DNA of 64,000 nt. Source: CAVUBL01 sp963739795 (GTDB taxonomy: Bacteria > Acidobacteriota > Thermoanaerobaculia > Multivoradales > DATKCC01). A program made the translations under genes and the position numbers. Below the pieces are notes generated by a model. The model did not search any database. It saw nothing but the letters and a program-made list of their open reading frames with translations, and was not told where the DNA came from. Shown piece after piece: positions 1-8,307 of this stretch. The stretch's first letter is position 1. Each line of letters opens with the position of its first letter. The stretch lies in the NCBI GenBank assembly GCA_963739795.1, contig CAVUBL010000008.1, positions 310,001-374,000 on the forward strand. The letters run 5' to 3'.

Positions 1-313
1 GCTCCGAGCCCCACAGACCGGTCGCCACAAGCTGGAGGACGACGAGGGTCATGAGCAGGGGCCGGAAGCTTCGAGCGACCAGCGAGCTGTTGCGCACGAC
101 GAAGAGACCCGCCAGGACCACCAGGTCGGCGATTGACACCCAGACCCGCGGGAGGTCCTGCGAGGTGAAGAAGATCGCCAGGGTGACCAGGCAAGCGATG
201 ACGTAGCCGGCGAGCAGCCAGCGGGCGCGACGCCAGTTGATGCCGTCGAAGTGGCGTTCGGCGGCGACGCGCTCCGGCAGGAGCATGAGCTCGTCGAAGG
301 AGCGGACGTTCAT
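1..313 (-). CDS. Partial integral membrane protein, N-terminal part only
   Basis: The reading frame begins at the ATG at 313 and runs off the window start, giving about 104 residues. The protein opens with a soluble stretch (MNVRSFDELMLLPERVAAER). Three hydrophobic segments follow at about residues 30-48, 55-72 and 83-101, separated by short arginine-rich loops. A multi-helix N-terminal sensor module of this kind often precedes a cytoplasmic output domain, but that domain would lie outside the window, so the function is unknown. It is divergent from the sulfatase-like gene at 420, with about 106 bases between. No clear ribosome site precedes the ATG, so the start could instead be the in-frame ATG at codon 10. 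Confidence 0.6.
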   Translation of the reverse strand, partial: MNVRSFDELMLLPERVAAERHFDGINWRRARWLLAGYVIACLVTLAIFFTSQDLPRVWVSIADLVVLAGLFVVRNSSLVARSFRPLLMTLVVLQLVATGLWGSE

Positions 314-419
314 GGGCAGCGGGGCGGCGGGCGGGCAGGGGCGGCGCGGGCGCCTCGGGATTGCGGGCGAATCTACCACGGCCCGGGGCCCTGCCGGGAT
401 TGGGTAACATGGCCCGTCC

Positions 420-1986
420 GTGAAGCACCCAGCTCTCCATCCGTCCGTGGGCTCCCGGCGTGCGGCTCTCGCTCGCTGTCGGCGCCGCGGGTGGACGGTG
501 GTCTCGGTGGTGGCGGTCCTCCTCGTCGCCTCGTGCTCCGGAGCCGGGCGCGGGCCGCGGGTGAATCTCCTCGTCTTGGTCTCGGACGCCCTGCGGGCCG
601 ACGCCCTGTCCTGCTACGGCGGCCCGGCGCACACGCCGAACCTTTGCGCCCTGGCCCGGCGGGGCGTGCTGTTCGAGAACGCATTCGCCGCCGCGCCCTG
701 GACGCTCCCCTCGGCGGTGGCGATTGGCACAGGCCGCTCGCCGGCCCGGTACGCCACTGAGCCGGTGGAGGGGCGCCACGGGCGCCGAAGCCGGGTATAT
801 CGCGTTCCGGCCTCCGAGGTGCTCCTGGGCGAGATGCTCTCGGAGCGGGGCTACGATGCCGAGCTTTCCATCGAGAACCCGGTGGCCCGGCGCGGCCACG
901 CGTTCCAGGGCTTCTCCCCGGGCGGCCTGGGGGCTCGCCGACGGAGCCGGGTCCTCGCCGAGCTCGGTTCCAGGATCGGCTTCGAGGATCGCGACCCGCG
1001 CTACGAGCGGCTGGCCTGGCTCCTCGATCGATTGCTCCGACCCCGGTCTCCGCACCCGTCCCGGGACCGGGACCGGGTCCAGCCCTTCGCGCTGCTCCAC
1101 TGGATCAACGACCCCCACGCCGAGTACCGGCCGCCGGCCCCGTTCCTCCCCGAGGCGGCGGCCCGCGGCCTGCCCCGGGCCCTGGACTTCTACACCGGCC
1201 TCGGCCATCGCCGGAAGCTGGGCGAGAACCTGCACAGGCTGCGCCGCTGGGTCCCCGAGCTCTCCCGCGCGGAGCTCGGCTTCGTCCACCGCCTCTACCT
1301 GGGGGAGGTCGAGAGCATGGACGAGCGGGTGGGCTACGTGCTCGACGCCCTCGAGGCCTCGGGCCTCGCCGACTCGACCGTGGTGGTCTTCACCGCCGAT
1401 CACGGCGAGGCCTTCGGCGAGCACGGGGACTATCTCCACGGCGCCTCTCTCTACAACGAGCTGGTCCACGTGCCGCTCATCGTGGCGGGGCCGGGTGTCG
1501 CCCAGGGCCGCCGGGTCCGCGTGCCCGTCTCCCACGTCGATCTCGTGCCCACCCTGGTCGATCTCCTGGGCCTGCCGGACGAGGACACGCGGCGCCTGGG
1601 CCCGTTCTCCGGAGAGAGCCTCGCCGGCCTCCTCGGGGCCTCTTCGGGCCCAGGCCGCCTGCCGCGCCGCAACCTCTACATCGCGAGCCCGGAGCGCCTC
1701 GACGAGGAAGCGGTGGTCGAGGGGCGCTACAAGTTGATCGTGGACGCCAAGCCCGGCGCCGGCACGGTGCGCCTCTTCGACTACGTGGCCGATCCGGGCG
1801 AGCGGCACGACGTCTCGGCCGATCACCCGGAGGTGCGGAAGGCGCTCCTGCGGGTTCTCCTCGCCCGGCGGCAGGCCGACGAGCGCGCCCGGGCGGCGCG
1901 CCTCGCCGGAGCGGAATCCGGCGAAGGCGGCGGCCGAGCGCGAGGAGACGGAAAACGCCCTCCGCGCGGTGGGCTACCTGGACTGA
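420..1986 (+). CDS. Sulfatase-fold lipoprotein with a frameshift near the 3' end
   Basis: This is an alkaline-phosphatase-superfamily, sulfatase-type hydrolase. A basic N-terminus and hydrophobic run end in the lipobox-like LLVASC, so a lipoprotein is likely. The N-terminal metal-binding region is DALRADALSCYG. The nucleophile region reads APWTLPSAVAIGTG, with Thr95 where classical sulfatases carry Cys or Ser in C/S-x-P-x-R; this resembles phosphotransferase-like relatives. The second metal motif, ADHGEAFGEHGDYLHG, starts near Asp327. The start is GTG at 420. Around 1900-1925 the frame must shift: the initial frame reads into arginine/glycine-rich text, while the frame ending with TGA at 1984-1986 gives ENALRAVGYLD, the C-terminus typical of this family. 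The stop overlaps a repeat element. Natural mutation and assembly error are both possible. Confidence 0.75.
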
Positions 1987-2071
1987 GAGCCTGTACGAGA
2001 GCTCTCCGGCCCTGCTGCGGGCGCCTCCGAATCACTCTTCGCGGCGGCCGGAGATTCCCTCACGAGCGCTG
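1985..2071. repeat. Intergenic palindromic repeat, copy S (related to 22295-22377)
   Basis: The 87 bases after the sulfatase stop codon align by hand with the reverse complement of the element at 22295-22377. They match over about 60 bases including CGGGCGCC, AATCAC, TCGCG and CGGCCGGAGATTC. Nearly all differences are transitions and there are small gaps near one arm. The terminal arms (GAGAGCCTGT at the left, CACGAGCGCTG at the right) pair only imperfectly, so this looks like an older copy. It fills the gap between two convergent genes, and its first bases overlap the sulfatase TGA. It may also act as a bidirectional terminator. Confidence 0.7.
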
Positions 2072-2089
2072 ATCCCCCCGGCGGCTCGT

Positions 2090-4300
2090 TCAGCCCCCAC
2101 CGAGGCCGCGGCGGAGCAGGAGAGCGCCACCGGCCGCGAGGAGCAGAGCGAGCCCGAACAGACCCCTCGGCGAGAGGGCGGGGATCTCGACCACCTGCGG
2201 CAGCCTCCCGAAGTAGTGGCTGGGATCCGAGGCCTGGGTCAGCCGCTCATCGGAGCGCCGCGCCGAGACCGCGCCCACGTTTTCGTAGGCTCCCTCGGCC
2301 ACGGTTCCGGACGCCGTGCAGGTCATCGTTTCGCCGGGCGCGAGGGTCTGCGCGGGGCAGTCCACGGTGACACTCGGGTCGCTGTCGGTGACCACGACCT
2401 CGGTGAGCGATTCGGACCCGCTGTTGGTCACCACGTAGGTCCACTCGACGGCGGTGCCGATGGCCAGGCTCGGACCGGGCGGCAGGTCGGCGTCGGAGCC
2501 GAGGGTTGTCTTCTCGATGTGCAGCGGGCCGAGCAGGCCGCCGAAGTAGTGGCTCGGGTCGACCGCCGTGACCGGCGGCCCCGAAGGCGGATCGGCGGTG
2601 ACCGTGCCGAGGTTCTCGTACTGGCCCGCCTGGGCCGTGCCGGAGGCGGTGCAGGTCATGGACTGGCCGGAGGCGAGGGTCGTCCCCGGGCAGGAGACCG
2701 CCACCCCCTGGTCGTCATTCACGGAGATGCCGGTGAGGGTGCCGAGCCCCGTGTTGGTCACCGTGTAGGTCCAGGTCACCGGGCTGCCCACCGGGATCGA
2801 CGGGCCGGGTGGGCTGTCGGCGTCGACCCCGTTGGTCGCCTTCCGGAGCTCGATCGCCGGCTCGGGCGCCGCTCCGAAGTAATGGCTCGCGTCCCCCGCG
2901 GACACGGTCAAGGGAAGGGGGCCTGCGGACGGTAGCTCGGCGGTGACGGTGCCGAGGTTCGAGTACGGGCCGGGCTGGACGATGCCGGAGGCGGTGCACG
3001 TCATCGCCTCTCCAGAGGCCAGCGTGTCCTTGGGGCAGGTCACGGTCACGCCCTGGTCGTCGGCGACCACCACGTGGGTCAAGGTCGCGGCGCCGGTGTT
3101 GGTGACCACGTAGGTCCAGGTGACCGGATCGCCGATCACCAGGGCCGGGCCGGGAGGCAGGTCGGCATCGATCCCCTCGGTCGCCTTCTGGAGATCCACC
3201 GCGTCCGAGGTGGGGAACCCCAGGTAGTGGCTGGGGTCGGTGGCCGAGACCGGGTCGATCTCCGTGAAGTAGGCCGTAACCGTTCCGACGTTGGCGTACT
3301 GCCCGAGCTCGGCGGTACCGGAGGCGGAGCAGGTCATGGATTCGCCCGGCGCGAGGGTGCTCTGCGGACAGGTTACGGCGACCCCCTGGTCGTCGGAGAC
3401 GTCCACTCCGAAGAGCGTCTGATCCGTCAGGCTGGTCACGACGTAGGTCCAGGTCACCGGGGCGCCGGCCGGGATCGCCGGTCCCGGGGCCACGTCGGCA
3501 TCGAAGCCGTTGGTCGCCTTCTCGATCTGGATCGACGGTCCGGGCTCGACCCCCAGGTAGTGGCTCGGGTCGCTGTCGCTCACCTCGCCTCCGACCTCGA
3601 CGTCGGCGTAGCCGGTCGCGGTGCCGAGGTTGGCGTACTGCCCGAGCTCGACGGTGCCGAAGGCGGTGCAGGTCATCGACTCGCCCGGCTGGAGGAGAGA
3701 CTGGGGGCAGGCGACGTTGACGCTCTGGTCGTCGACGACGGTGATGTCGCTCAGGGGCAGGTTGCCGGTGTTGGTCACCAGGTAGGTCCAGCTCACCTCC
3801 GTGCCCACGAGCAGGAAGGGCCCGGGCGCCAGGTCGGCGTCGGCACCGTCGGTGGCCTTCTCGAGGTCGATCGCCGGCTGGTCGAGGACGCCGAAGTAGT
3901 GGCTCGGGTCGGTGGCGGAGACCCGCTCGAGGCTCGTTCCGGTGATCGCCGCCACCGTTCCCACGTTGGCGTACTGCCCGGCCTGGGCTACCCCTGAGGC
4001 GGTGCAGGTCATGGACTCCTTGGGCGCGAGGGTGGTCTTGGGGCAGGAGACGGCGACGCCCTGGTCGTCGACCACCTGGACGGAGGTGAGGTTCTCGGAG
4101 CCGGTGTCGGTGACCCGGTAGGTCCACATCACCGCGGAGCCGATCACTATCGCCGGCCCCGGCGGGGTGTCGGCGCCGAAGCCGTTGGTGCTCTTCTCCA
4201 GGGTGACCTGCGGGGCCGGCTGGGCCACGAGAGCGCTCGCGAGACTCACTCCAAGGCTCAGGCTCAATCCGAGAACCACGACGTAAGCTCTGGTAATCAT
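2090..4300 (-). CDS. Secreted six-repeat DUF11/DUF7507-like surface protein with C-terminal sorting-like signal
   Basis: The 736-residue protein has a signal peptide (residues 1 to about 27). Six tandem beta-rich repeats of about 110-115 residues follow. Each begins with a motif such as EKATNGFDADVAPGP, contains a WTYVVTNTG-type strand, then DDQGV, a CP and an MTC cysteine pair, and ends DPSHYFG or a close variant. This is the DUF11/DUF7507 style of adhesin-like repeat, in which the two cysteines could form a disulfide. The C-terminus reads IPALSPRGLFGLALLL, a hydrophobic run, then RRGLGGG. This matches the layout of IPTL-CTERM/exosortase-type sorting signals: a proline motif, one membrane segment and a basic tail. 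GGGGAGG lies 9 bases before the ATG. Probable role: cell-surface or matrix protein. No sortase-like gene is in the window. Confidence 0.85.
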   Translation of the reverse strand: MITRAYVVVLGLSLSLGVSLASALVAQPAPQVTLEKSTNGFGADTPPGPAIVIGSAVMWTYRVTDTGSENLTSVQVVDDQGVAVSCPKTTLAPKESMTCTASGVAQAGQYANVGTVAAITGTSLERVSATDPSHYFGVLDQPAIDLEKATDGADADLAPGPFLLVGTEVSWTYLVTNTGNLPLSDITVVDDQSVNVACPQSLLQPGESMTCTAFGTVELGQYANLGTATGYADVEVGGEVSDSDPSHYLGVEPGPSIQIEKATNGFDADVAPGPAIPAGAPVTWTYVVTSLTDQTLFGVDVSDDQGVAVTCPQSTLAPGESMTCSASGTAELGQYANVGTVTAYFTEIDPVSATDPSHYLGFPTSDAVDLQKATEGIDADLPPGPALVIGDPVTWTYVVTNTGAATLTHVVVADDQGVTVTCPKDTLASGEAMTCTASGIVQPGPYSNLGTVTAELPSAGPLPLTVSAGDASHYFGAAPEPAIELRKATNGVDADSPPGPSIPVGSPVTWTYTVTNTGLGTLTGISVNDDQGVAVSCPGTTLASGQSMTCTASGTAQAGQYENLGTVTADPPSGPPVTAVDPSHYFGGLLGPLHIEKTTLGSDADLPPGPSLAIGTAVEWTYVVTNSGSESLTEVVVTDSDPSVTVDCPAQTLAPGETMTCTASGTVAEGAYENVGAVSARRSDERLTQASDPSHYFGRLPQVVEIPALSPRGLFGLALLLAAGGALLLRRGLGGG

Positions 4301-4435
4301 TGGTTTTGCCTCCCCGCCAGTTTACACGCTGCAATAGCCTACCCCGATGCGAGGCGAGAGGAACACACCCCTCGGGGTGGCTCGGGCCGGCATCTCGCCC
4401 CCGGCCACGTCCGCGCTGCCGCCGCGGACGGTACC

Positions 4436-4705
4436 TGCCGCGAGCTCCCGCGCCTCGCTGACCTCCTGGCGCTGCTCGAGCTCACGGCCCTGCTCCAGGT
4501 CCTCGTGGAGCGTTGTGCCGACCTGGAGGAGCGCCACGCCGAGATCCTTTTCGACCTGCTGGGCGCGGCGGGTACCGCCGGCAACCTGACGACCGACGCC
4601 CACCTCGCCGCCCTGGCCATCGAGCTCCAGGCCGAACTCCACACGACCGACGCCGACTTCTTGCGCCTCTCCGGGCTGCGCTGGACGAACCCCCTGCCCC
4701 GGTGA
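4436..4705 (+). pseudogene. C-terminal remnant of a VapC-like PIN-domain toxin
   Basis: The frame ending with TGA at 4703-4705 encodes ELPRLADLLALLEL, then RCADLEERHAEILFDLL, then AGNLTTDAHLAALAIE, TTDADFLRLSGLRW and TNPL. This is the second half of a PIN-domain ribonuclease: the NLTTDAHLAALA helix and the TDADF loop carry the C-terminal acidic residues. The first half, with the DTNVLV-type strand and first catalytic aspartate, is not found upstream in any frame, and there is no VapB-like antitoxin. I read it as a truncated toxin gene. A short expressed protein from the GTG at 4505 (66 residues) is possible but would lack a full active site. Confidence 0.6.
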
Positions 4706-4776
4706 GGCCTCTCGGGGTACCTCCGCGGAGCGGGTGTGTGGAGGAATGACCCCGGCCGGGCGGCTGTTTCCCTTCT

Positions 4777-4785
4777 TGCTATGAT
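4777..4785 (+). promoter_or_regulatory. Candidate extended -10 promoter for korAB
   Basis: The sequence TGCTATGAT is a very good extended -10 element (TGn plus TATGAT at 4780-4785). It lies in the gap between the VapC remnant and korA. No convincing -35 hexamer lies 16-18 bases upstream, as is usual for extended -10 promoters. Transcription starting near 4792 would give a leader of about 115 bases containing the hairpin at 4832-4859. Confidence 0.45.
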
Positions 4786-4831
4786 CCGGCCCGCAGTCCA
4801 TGCCAGGATGACGGCCGCGATTGAGGACGAC

Positions 4832-4859
4832 ACGACCTAGCCGGGTGTGGCTAGGTCGT
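4832..4859 (+). promoter_or_regulatory. Perfect 11-bp hairpin in the korA leader
   Basis: ACGACCTAGCC (4832-4842) and GGCTAGGTCGT (4849-4859) are perfect inverted repeats around the six-base loop GGGTGT. The right arm is followed by a short T-rich stretch (TTTGCATTT). It lies between the candidate promoter and the korA start at 4908. It could be an attenuator or terminator, an mRNA-stabilising leader hairpin, or, because CTAG-centred palindromes also bind regulators, an operator. Confidence 0.6.
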
Positions 4860-4907
4860 TTGCATTTCGTGGCAGCACCCGATCCCGAGGAGAGCGAGAC
4901 CGACCTG

Positions 4908-6785
4908 ATGGCGATTGCCGACGACACCACCGAAACCCAACCCCCCCGGCCGAGTGAGCGCAAGAAAGTCGACGACGTGGTCGTCCGTTTCGCGGGCGAC
5001 TCCGGCGACGGCATGCAGCTCACCGGCAGCCAGTTCACCACCACCTCGGCCCTGGTCGGCAACGACCTCGCCACCCTGCCGGACTTCCCCGCCGAGATCC
5101 GCGCGCCCGCCGGCACCCTCGCCGGAGTCTCGGCCTTCCAGGTGCGGATCGCCGACTACGACATCCACACGCCGGGCGACGCGCCCGACGTGCTGGTGGC
5201 CATGAACCCGGCGGCCCTGGTCAAGAACGTGGGCGACCTCAAGCCCAACGGCGTGGTGATCGTAAACAGCGACGAGTTCAAGGAGCGCAGCTTCAACAAG
5301 GCCGGCCTGGCGGCGAATCCCCTCGAGGACGGCTCCCTCGACGCCTTCCGCACCTACGCCGTCGAGCTCACGACCCTGACGCGGCGCACCCTCGAGGACA
5401 CCGAGCTCGACGTCAAGACCAGGGACCGGTGCAAGAACTTCTTCGCCCTGGGGATGGTGTACTGGCTGTTCAGCCGGCCCATGGAGAACACCGTCGCCTG
5501 GCTGGAGCGCAAGTTCGCCCGGCGGCCCGATCTCGCCGAGGCCAACGTCCGGGTGCTGAAGGCGGGCTGGAACTACGCCGACATCCACCAGCTCTTCCAG
5601 ACCCGCTACGAGGTCGAGCCGGCGAAGATGGAGCCGGGCACCTACCGCAACGTCAACGGCTCGGAGGCCCTCGCCCTGGGCCTGATCGCGGCCAGCCGCA
5701 AATCGGGCCTGCCCCTCTTCCTGGGCGCCTACCCGATCACCCCGGCCTCGGACCTCCTCCACGCTCTGGCCAGCCGCAAGAGCTACGGCGTGACCACCTT
5801 CCAGGCCGAGGACGAGATCGCCGCCGTGTGCGCCGCCATCGGCGCGGCCTTCGGCGGCGCCCTGGCGGTCACCGGCTCGAGCGGCCCCGGAATCGCCCTC
5901 AAGGCCGAGGCCATGAACCTGGCGGTCATGGTCGAGCTGCCCATGGTGGTCTGCGACGTCCAGCGCGGCGGCCCGTCGACCGGCCTGCCCACCAAGACCG
6001 AGCAGTCCGACCTGCTCCAGGTGTTGTTCGGCCGCAACGGCGAGTCGCCCCTGCCCGTGATCGCGGCCTCTTCGCCCCACGACTGCTTCTGGGCGGCCCT
6101 CGAGGCCTGCCGAATCGCGGTGCGCTACATGGTGCCCGTGGTTCTGCTCTCTGACGGCTACATCGCCAACGGCTCCGAGCCCTGGAAGCTGCCGAAGGTC
6201 GAGGACCTGCCGGACTTCGCTCCCGAGATCCGCACCGATCCCGAGGGCTTCAGCCCCTACGTGCGCGATCCCGAGACCCTGGCCCGGCCCTGGGCCCTGC
6301 CTGGCACCCCCGGCCTCGAGCACCGCATCGGCGGCCTCGAGAAGGAGGATGGGACCGGCAATGTCTCCTACGACCCCGCGAACCACCAGCGCATGACCCT
6401 CCTGAGGGCGGAGAAGGTGGAGCGCATCGCCCGCGAGCTGCCGCCCCTCGAGGTCGACGGCCCGCCCGAGGGCGACCTCCTGGTCCTGGGCTGGGGCTCG
6501 ACCGAGGGTGCCCTCAAGGGCGCGGTCCGCACCCTCCGCGCCCGCGGCGTGGAGGTCTCGCGGGCGCACCTGCGCTGGCTCCACCCCTTCCCACCGAACC
6601 TCGGGGAGCTCCTCGGCCGCTTCGAGCGGGTGCTGGTGCCCGAGATGAACATGGGTCAGCTCAGCCTGCTGCTGCGGGCGAAGTACCTGAAGGACGTCAT
6701 TCCCTTCAACAAGGTCCAGGGACGCCCCTTCTTCCGCTCCGAGGTCGAGCAGCGGATCCTCGAGCTCCTGGAGCCCGGGAGGTAA
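4908..6785 (+). CDS. korA: 2-oxoacid:ferredoxin oxidoreductase, alpha (gamma-alpha fused) subunit
   Basis: With KorB this subunit would catalyse CoA- and ferredoxin-dependent oxidation (or reverse carboxylation) of a 2-oxoacid, most likely 2-oxoglutarate, in the cytoplasm. The protein is about 625 residues. The N-terminal gamma-type domain begins VVVRFAGDSGDGMQLTGSQF. The pyrimidine-binding alpha domain follows, with GAYPITPASDLLH, QAEDEIAAVCAAIGAAFGG and SSGPGIALK, and a C-terminal transketolase-like domain carries VLGWGSTEG. I chose the ATG at 4908 (MAIADDTTE) because a purine-rich GAGGAGAG precedes it; the upstream TTG at 4821 would run through the leader hairpin. The stop lies 6 bases before korB. 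Substrate specificity cannot be fixed from the sequence alone. Confidence 0.92.
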   Translation: MAIADDTTETQPPRPSERKKVDDVVVRFAGDSGDGMQLTGSQFTTTSALVGNDLATLPDFPAEIRAPAGTLAGVSAFQVRIADYDIHTPGDAPDVLVAMNPAALVKNVGDLKPNGVVIVNSDEFKERSFNKAGLAANPLEDGSLDAFRTYAVELTTLTRRTLEDTELDVKTRDRCKNFFALGMVYWLFSRPMENTVAWLERKFARRPDLAEANVRVLKAGWNYADIHQLFQTRYEVEPAKMEPGTYRNVNGSEALALGLIAASRKSGLPLFLGAYPITPASDLLHALASRKSYGVTTFQAEDEIAAVCAAIGAAFGGALAVTGSSGPGIALKAEAMNLAVMVELPMVVCDVQRGGPSTGLPTKTEQSDLLQVLFGRNGESPLPVIAASSPHDCFWAALEACRIAVRYMVPVVLLSDGYIANGSEPWKLPKVEDLPDFAPEIRTDPEGFSPYVRDPETLARPWALPGTPGLEHRIGGLEKEDGTGNVSYDPANHQRMTLLRAEKVERIARELPPLEVDGPPEGDLLVLGWGSTEGALKGAVRTLRARGVEVSRAHLRWLHPFPPNLGELLGRFERVLVPEMNMGQLSLLLRAKYLKDVIPFNKVQGRPFFRSEVEQRILELLEPGR

Positions 6786-6791
6786 CGCGCG

Positions 6792-7820
6792 ATGCCCGAG
6801 ATCGAAGCCCCTGCCCTGACCAAGAAGGACTTCCAGAGCGACCAGGAGGTGCGCTGGTGCCCCGGCTGCGGCGACTACGCCATCCTGTCCGCCGTCCAGT
6901 CGGTCTTCCCGGAGCTCGGGATCCCCAAGGAGAAGCTGGTGGTGATCTCGGGGATCGGCTGCTCGAGCCGCTTCCCCTACTACATGAACACCTACGGCTT
7001 CCACTCGATCCACGGCCGGGCGCCGGCGATCGCCACGGGCCTCAAGGTCACCCGGCCCGACCTGGAGGTCTGGATCGCCACCGGCGACGGCGACTCCATG
7101 TCCATCGGCGGAAACCACCTGATCCACGTCCTGCGCCGCAACGTCGGGGTCAAGATCCTGATGTTCAACAACCGGATCTACGGCCTGACCAAGGGGCAGT
7201 ACTCGCCCACCAGCGAGGTCGGCAAGCGCACCAAGTCCACCCCCTTCGGCTCGATCGACCGCCCGTTCAACCCGGTGGCCCTCGCCCTGGGCGCCGGCGC
7301 CACCTTCGTCGCCCGCTCGGTGGACATCTTCCAGCCGCACCTCAAGGCGGTGCTCAAGCGCGCCGCCGCGCACCGGGGCTCGGCCCTCGTCGAGATCTAC
7401 CAGAACTGCAACATCTTCAACGACAAGGCCTTCGAGTACATGACCGACAAGGAGGGGCGCGTCGAGCGCACCCTCTACCTGGAGCACGGCAAGCCGGTGG
7501 TCTGGGGCGGCGAGACGAAGCACGGCCTGCGCCTGAACGGCATGGAGCCGGAGATCGTCACCCTGGATCCATCCGGAGGGGGGGTGCGCGAGGAGGACTG
7601 CCTGGTCTGGGACGAGCGGCGGCCGAGCCCGTCCCTCGCCTTCATGGCTTCCCAGCTCCTGCCCCCCGACTACCCGACGCCCCTGGGCATCTTCCGGGCC
7701 GTCGAGGAGCCGGCCTACGACGCCGAGGTCGTGGCCCAGGTCGAGCAGGAAGTGGAGCGCGCCGGCACGCCGCGCCTCGAGGACCTTCTCTACAGCGGAG
7801 ACACCTGGACGGTCGGGTGA
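6792..7820 (+). CDS. korB: 2-oxoacid:ferredoxin oxidoreductase, beta (TPP-binding) subunit
   Basis: This is the thiamine-diphosphate subunit that partners the preceding alpha subunit. It has 342 residues. WCPGCGDY near residue 22 and GIGCSSRFPYY are typical of the 2-oxoglutarate-type beta subunit, as is HGRAPAIATG. The TPP/Mg motif is GDGDSMSIGGNHLIH followed by FNNRIYGLTKGQ. There is no ferredoxin-like 4Fe-4S insertion, as expected for KorB. The gene starts 6 bases after korA, preceded by GGGAGG, so the two are co-transcribed. A role in a reductive or bidirectional TCA cycle is inferred from family knowledge only. Confidence 0.93.
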   Translation: MPEIEAPALTKKDFQSDQEVRWCPGCGDYAILSAVQSVFPELGIPKEKLVVISGIGCSSRFPYYMNTYGFHSIHGRAPAIATGLKVTRPDLEVWIATGDGDSMSIGGNHLIHVLRRNVGVKILMFNNRIYGLTKGQYSPTSEVGKRTKSTPFGSIDRPFNPVALALGAGATFVARSVDIFQPHLKAVLKRAAAHRGSALVEIYQNCNIFNDKAFEYMTDKEGRVERTLYLEHGKPVVWGGETKHGLRLNGMEPEIVTLDPSGGGVREEDCLVWDERRPSPSLAFMASQLLPPDYPTPLGIFRAVEEPAYDAEVVAQVEQEVERAGTPRLEDLLYSGDTWTVG

Positions 7821-7835
7821 GGCGGCGGGGTCTGC

Positions 7836-8225
7836 GTGCACCTCCTCGTCCTCGCCCACGAGGCCTCGTGGGACAAGCGGTACCAGGTGAGCTCGCTGGC
7901 GGCGAGCGCCGCCGCCCAGGGCGACCGGGTGGACGTGGCCCTCTTCTTCGCCGCCCTCGCCGCCTGGGTCGGGGACGGCTGGGACCGCCTCGACCCGGAG
8001 CCGCCCCTGGACGCGGGGTGCATCGAGGCCCTGGGCTTTCCGCCCCTCACCGACATCCTCGCCGGGGCCCGCGCGAGCGGCCAACTGCGCCTCTTCGCCT
8101 GTAGCGCGTCGGTGCGCCTCCTGGGCCTCGACGCCGCCGCGGTCCAGGAGCGGGTGGACCTGATCTGCGGCTGGCCCCGGTTCACCCGCATGATCGCCCA
8201 GGCCGACCGGGTGGTGAGCTGGTAA
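7836..8225 (+). CDS. DsrE/DsrF-like small protein
   Basis: The 129-residue protein starts at GTG with a strand VHLLVLAHEASWDKRYQVSSLAASAAAQGD and continues with VDVALFFAALAAWV. This is the Rossmann-like layout of the DsrE/DsrF/TusD superfamily. A cysteine lies in LFACSASVRLLG, the position where many DsrE proteins carry their active or sulfur-carrying Cys, and another lies in DLICGW. It starts 15 bases after korB and is probably in the same transcript. A sulfur-relay role is family-level inference; many members have no known function. Confidence 0.7.
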   Translation: MHLLVLAHEASWDKRYQVSSLAASAAAQGDRVDVALFFAALAAWVGDGWDRLDPEPPLDAGCIEALGFPPLTDILAGARASGQLRLFACSASVRLLGLDAAAVQERVDLICGWPRFTRMIAQADRVVSW

Positions 8226-8243
8226 GCCCTGAGACCGCAGGGC
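8226..8243 (+). terminator. Candidate hairpin terminator after the korAB-dsrE operon
   Basis: GCCCTG (8226-8231) and CAGGGC (8238-8243) pair across a six-base loop immediately after the TAA of the DsrE-like gene. There is no T-run, so it is a weak intrinsic terminator at best. Confidence 0.3.
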
Positions 8244-8307
8244 CGGCGCCCGCGGGCCGGGTGTAAGATCCCTTGCGCATCCGCGGAAGGATGTCGGGAG
8301 GCGAACG

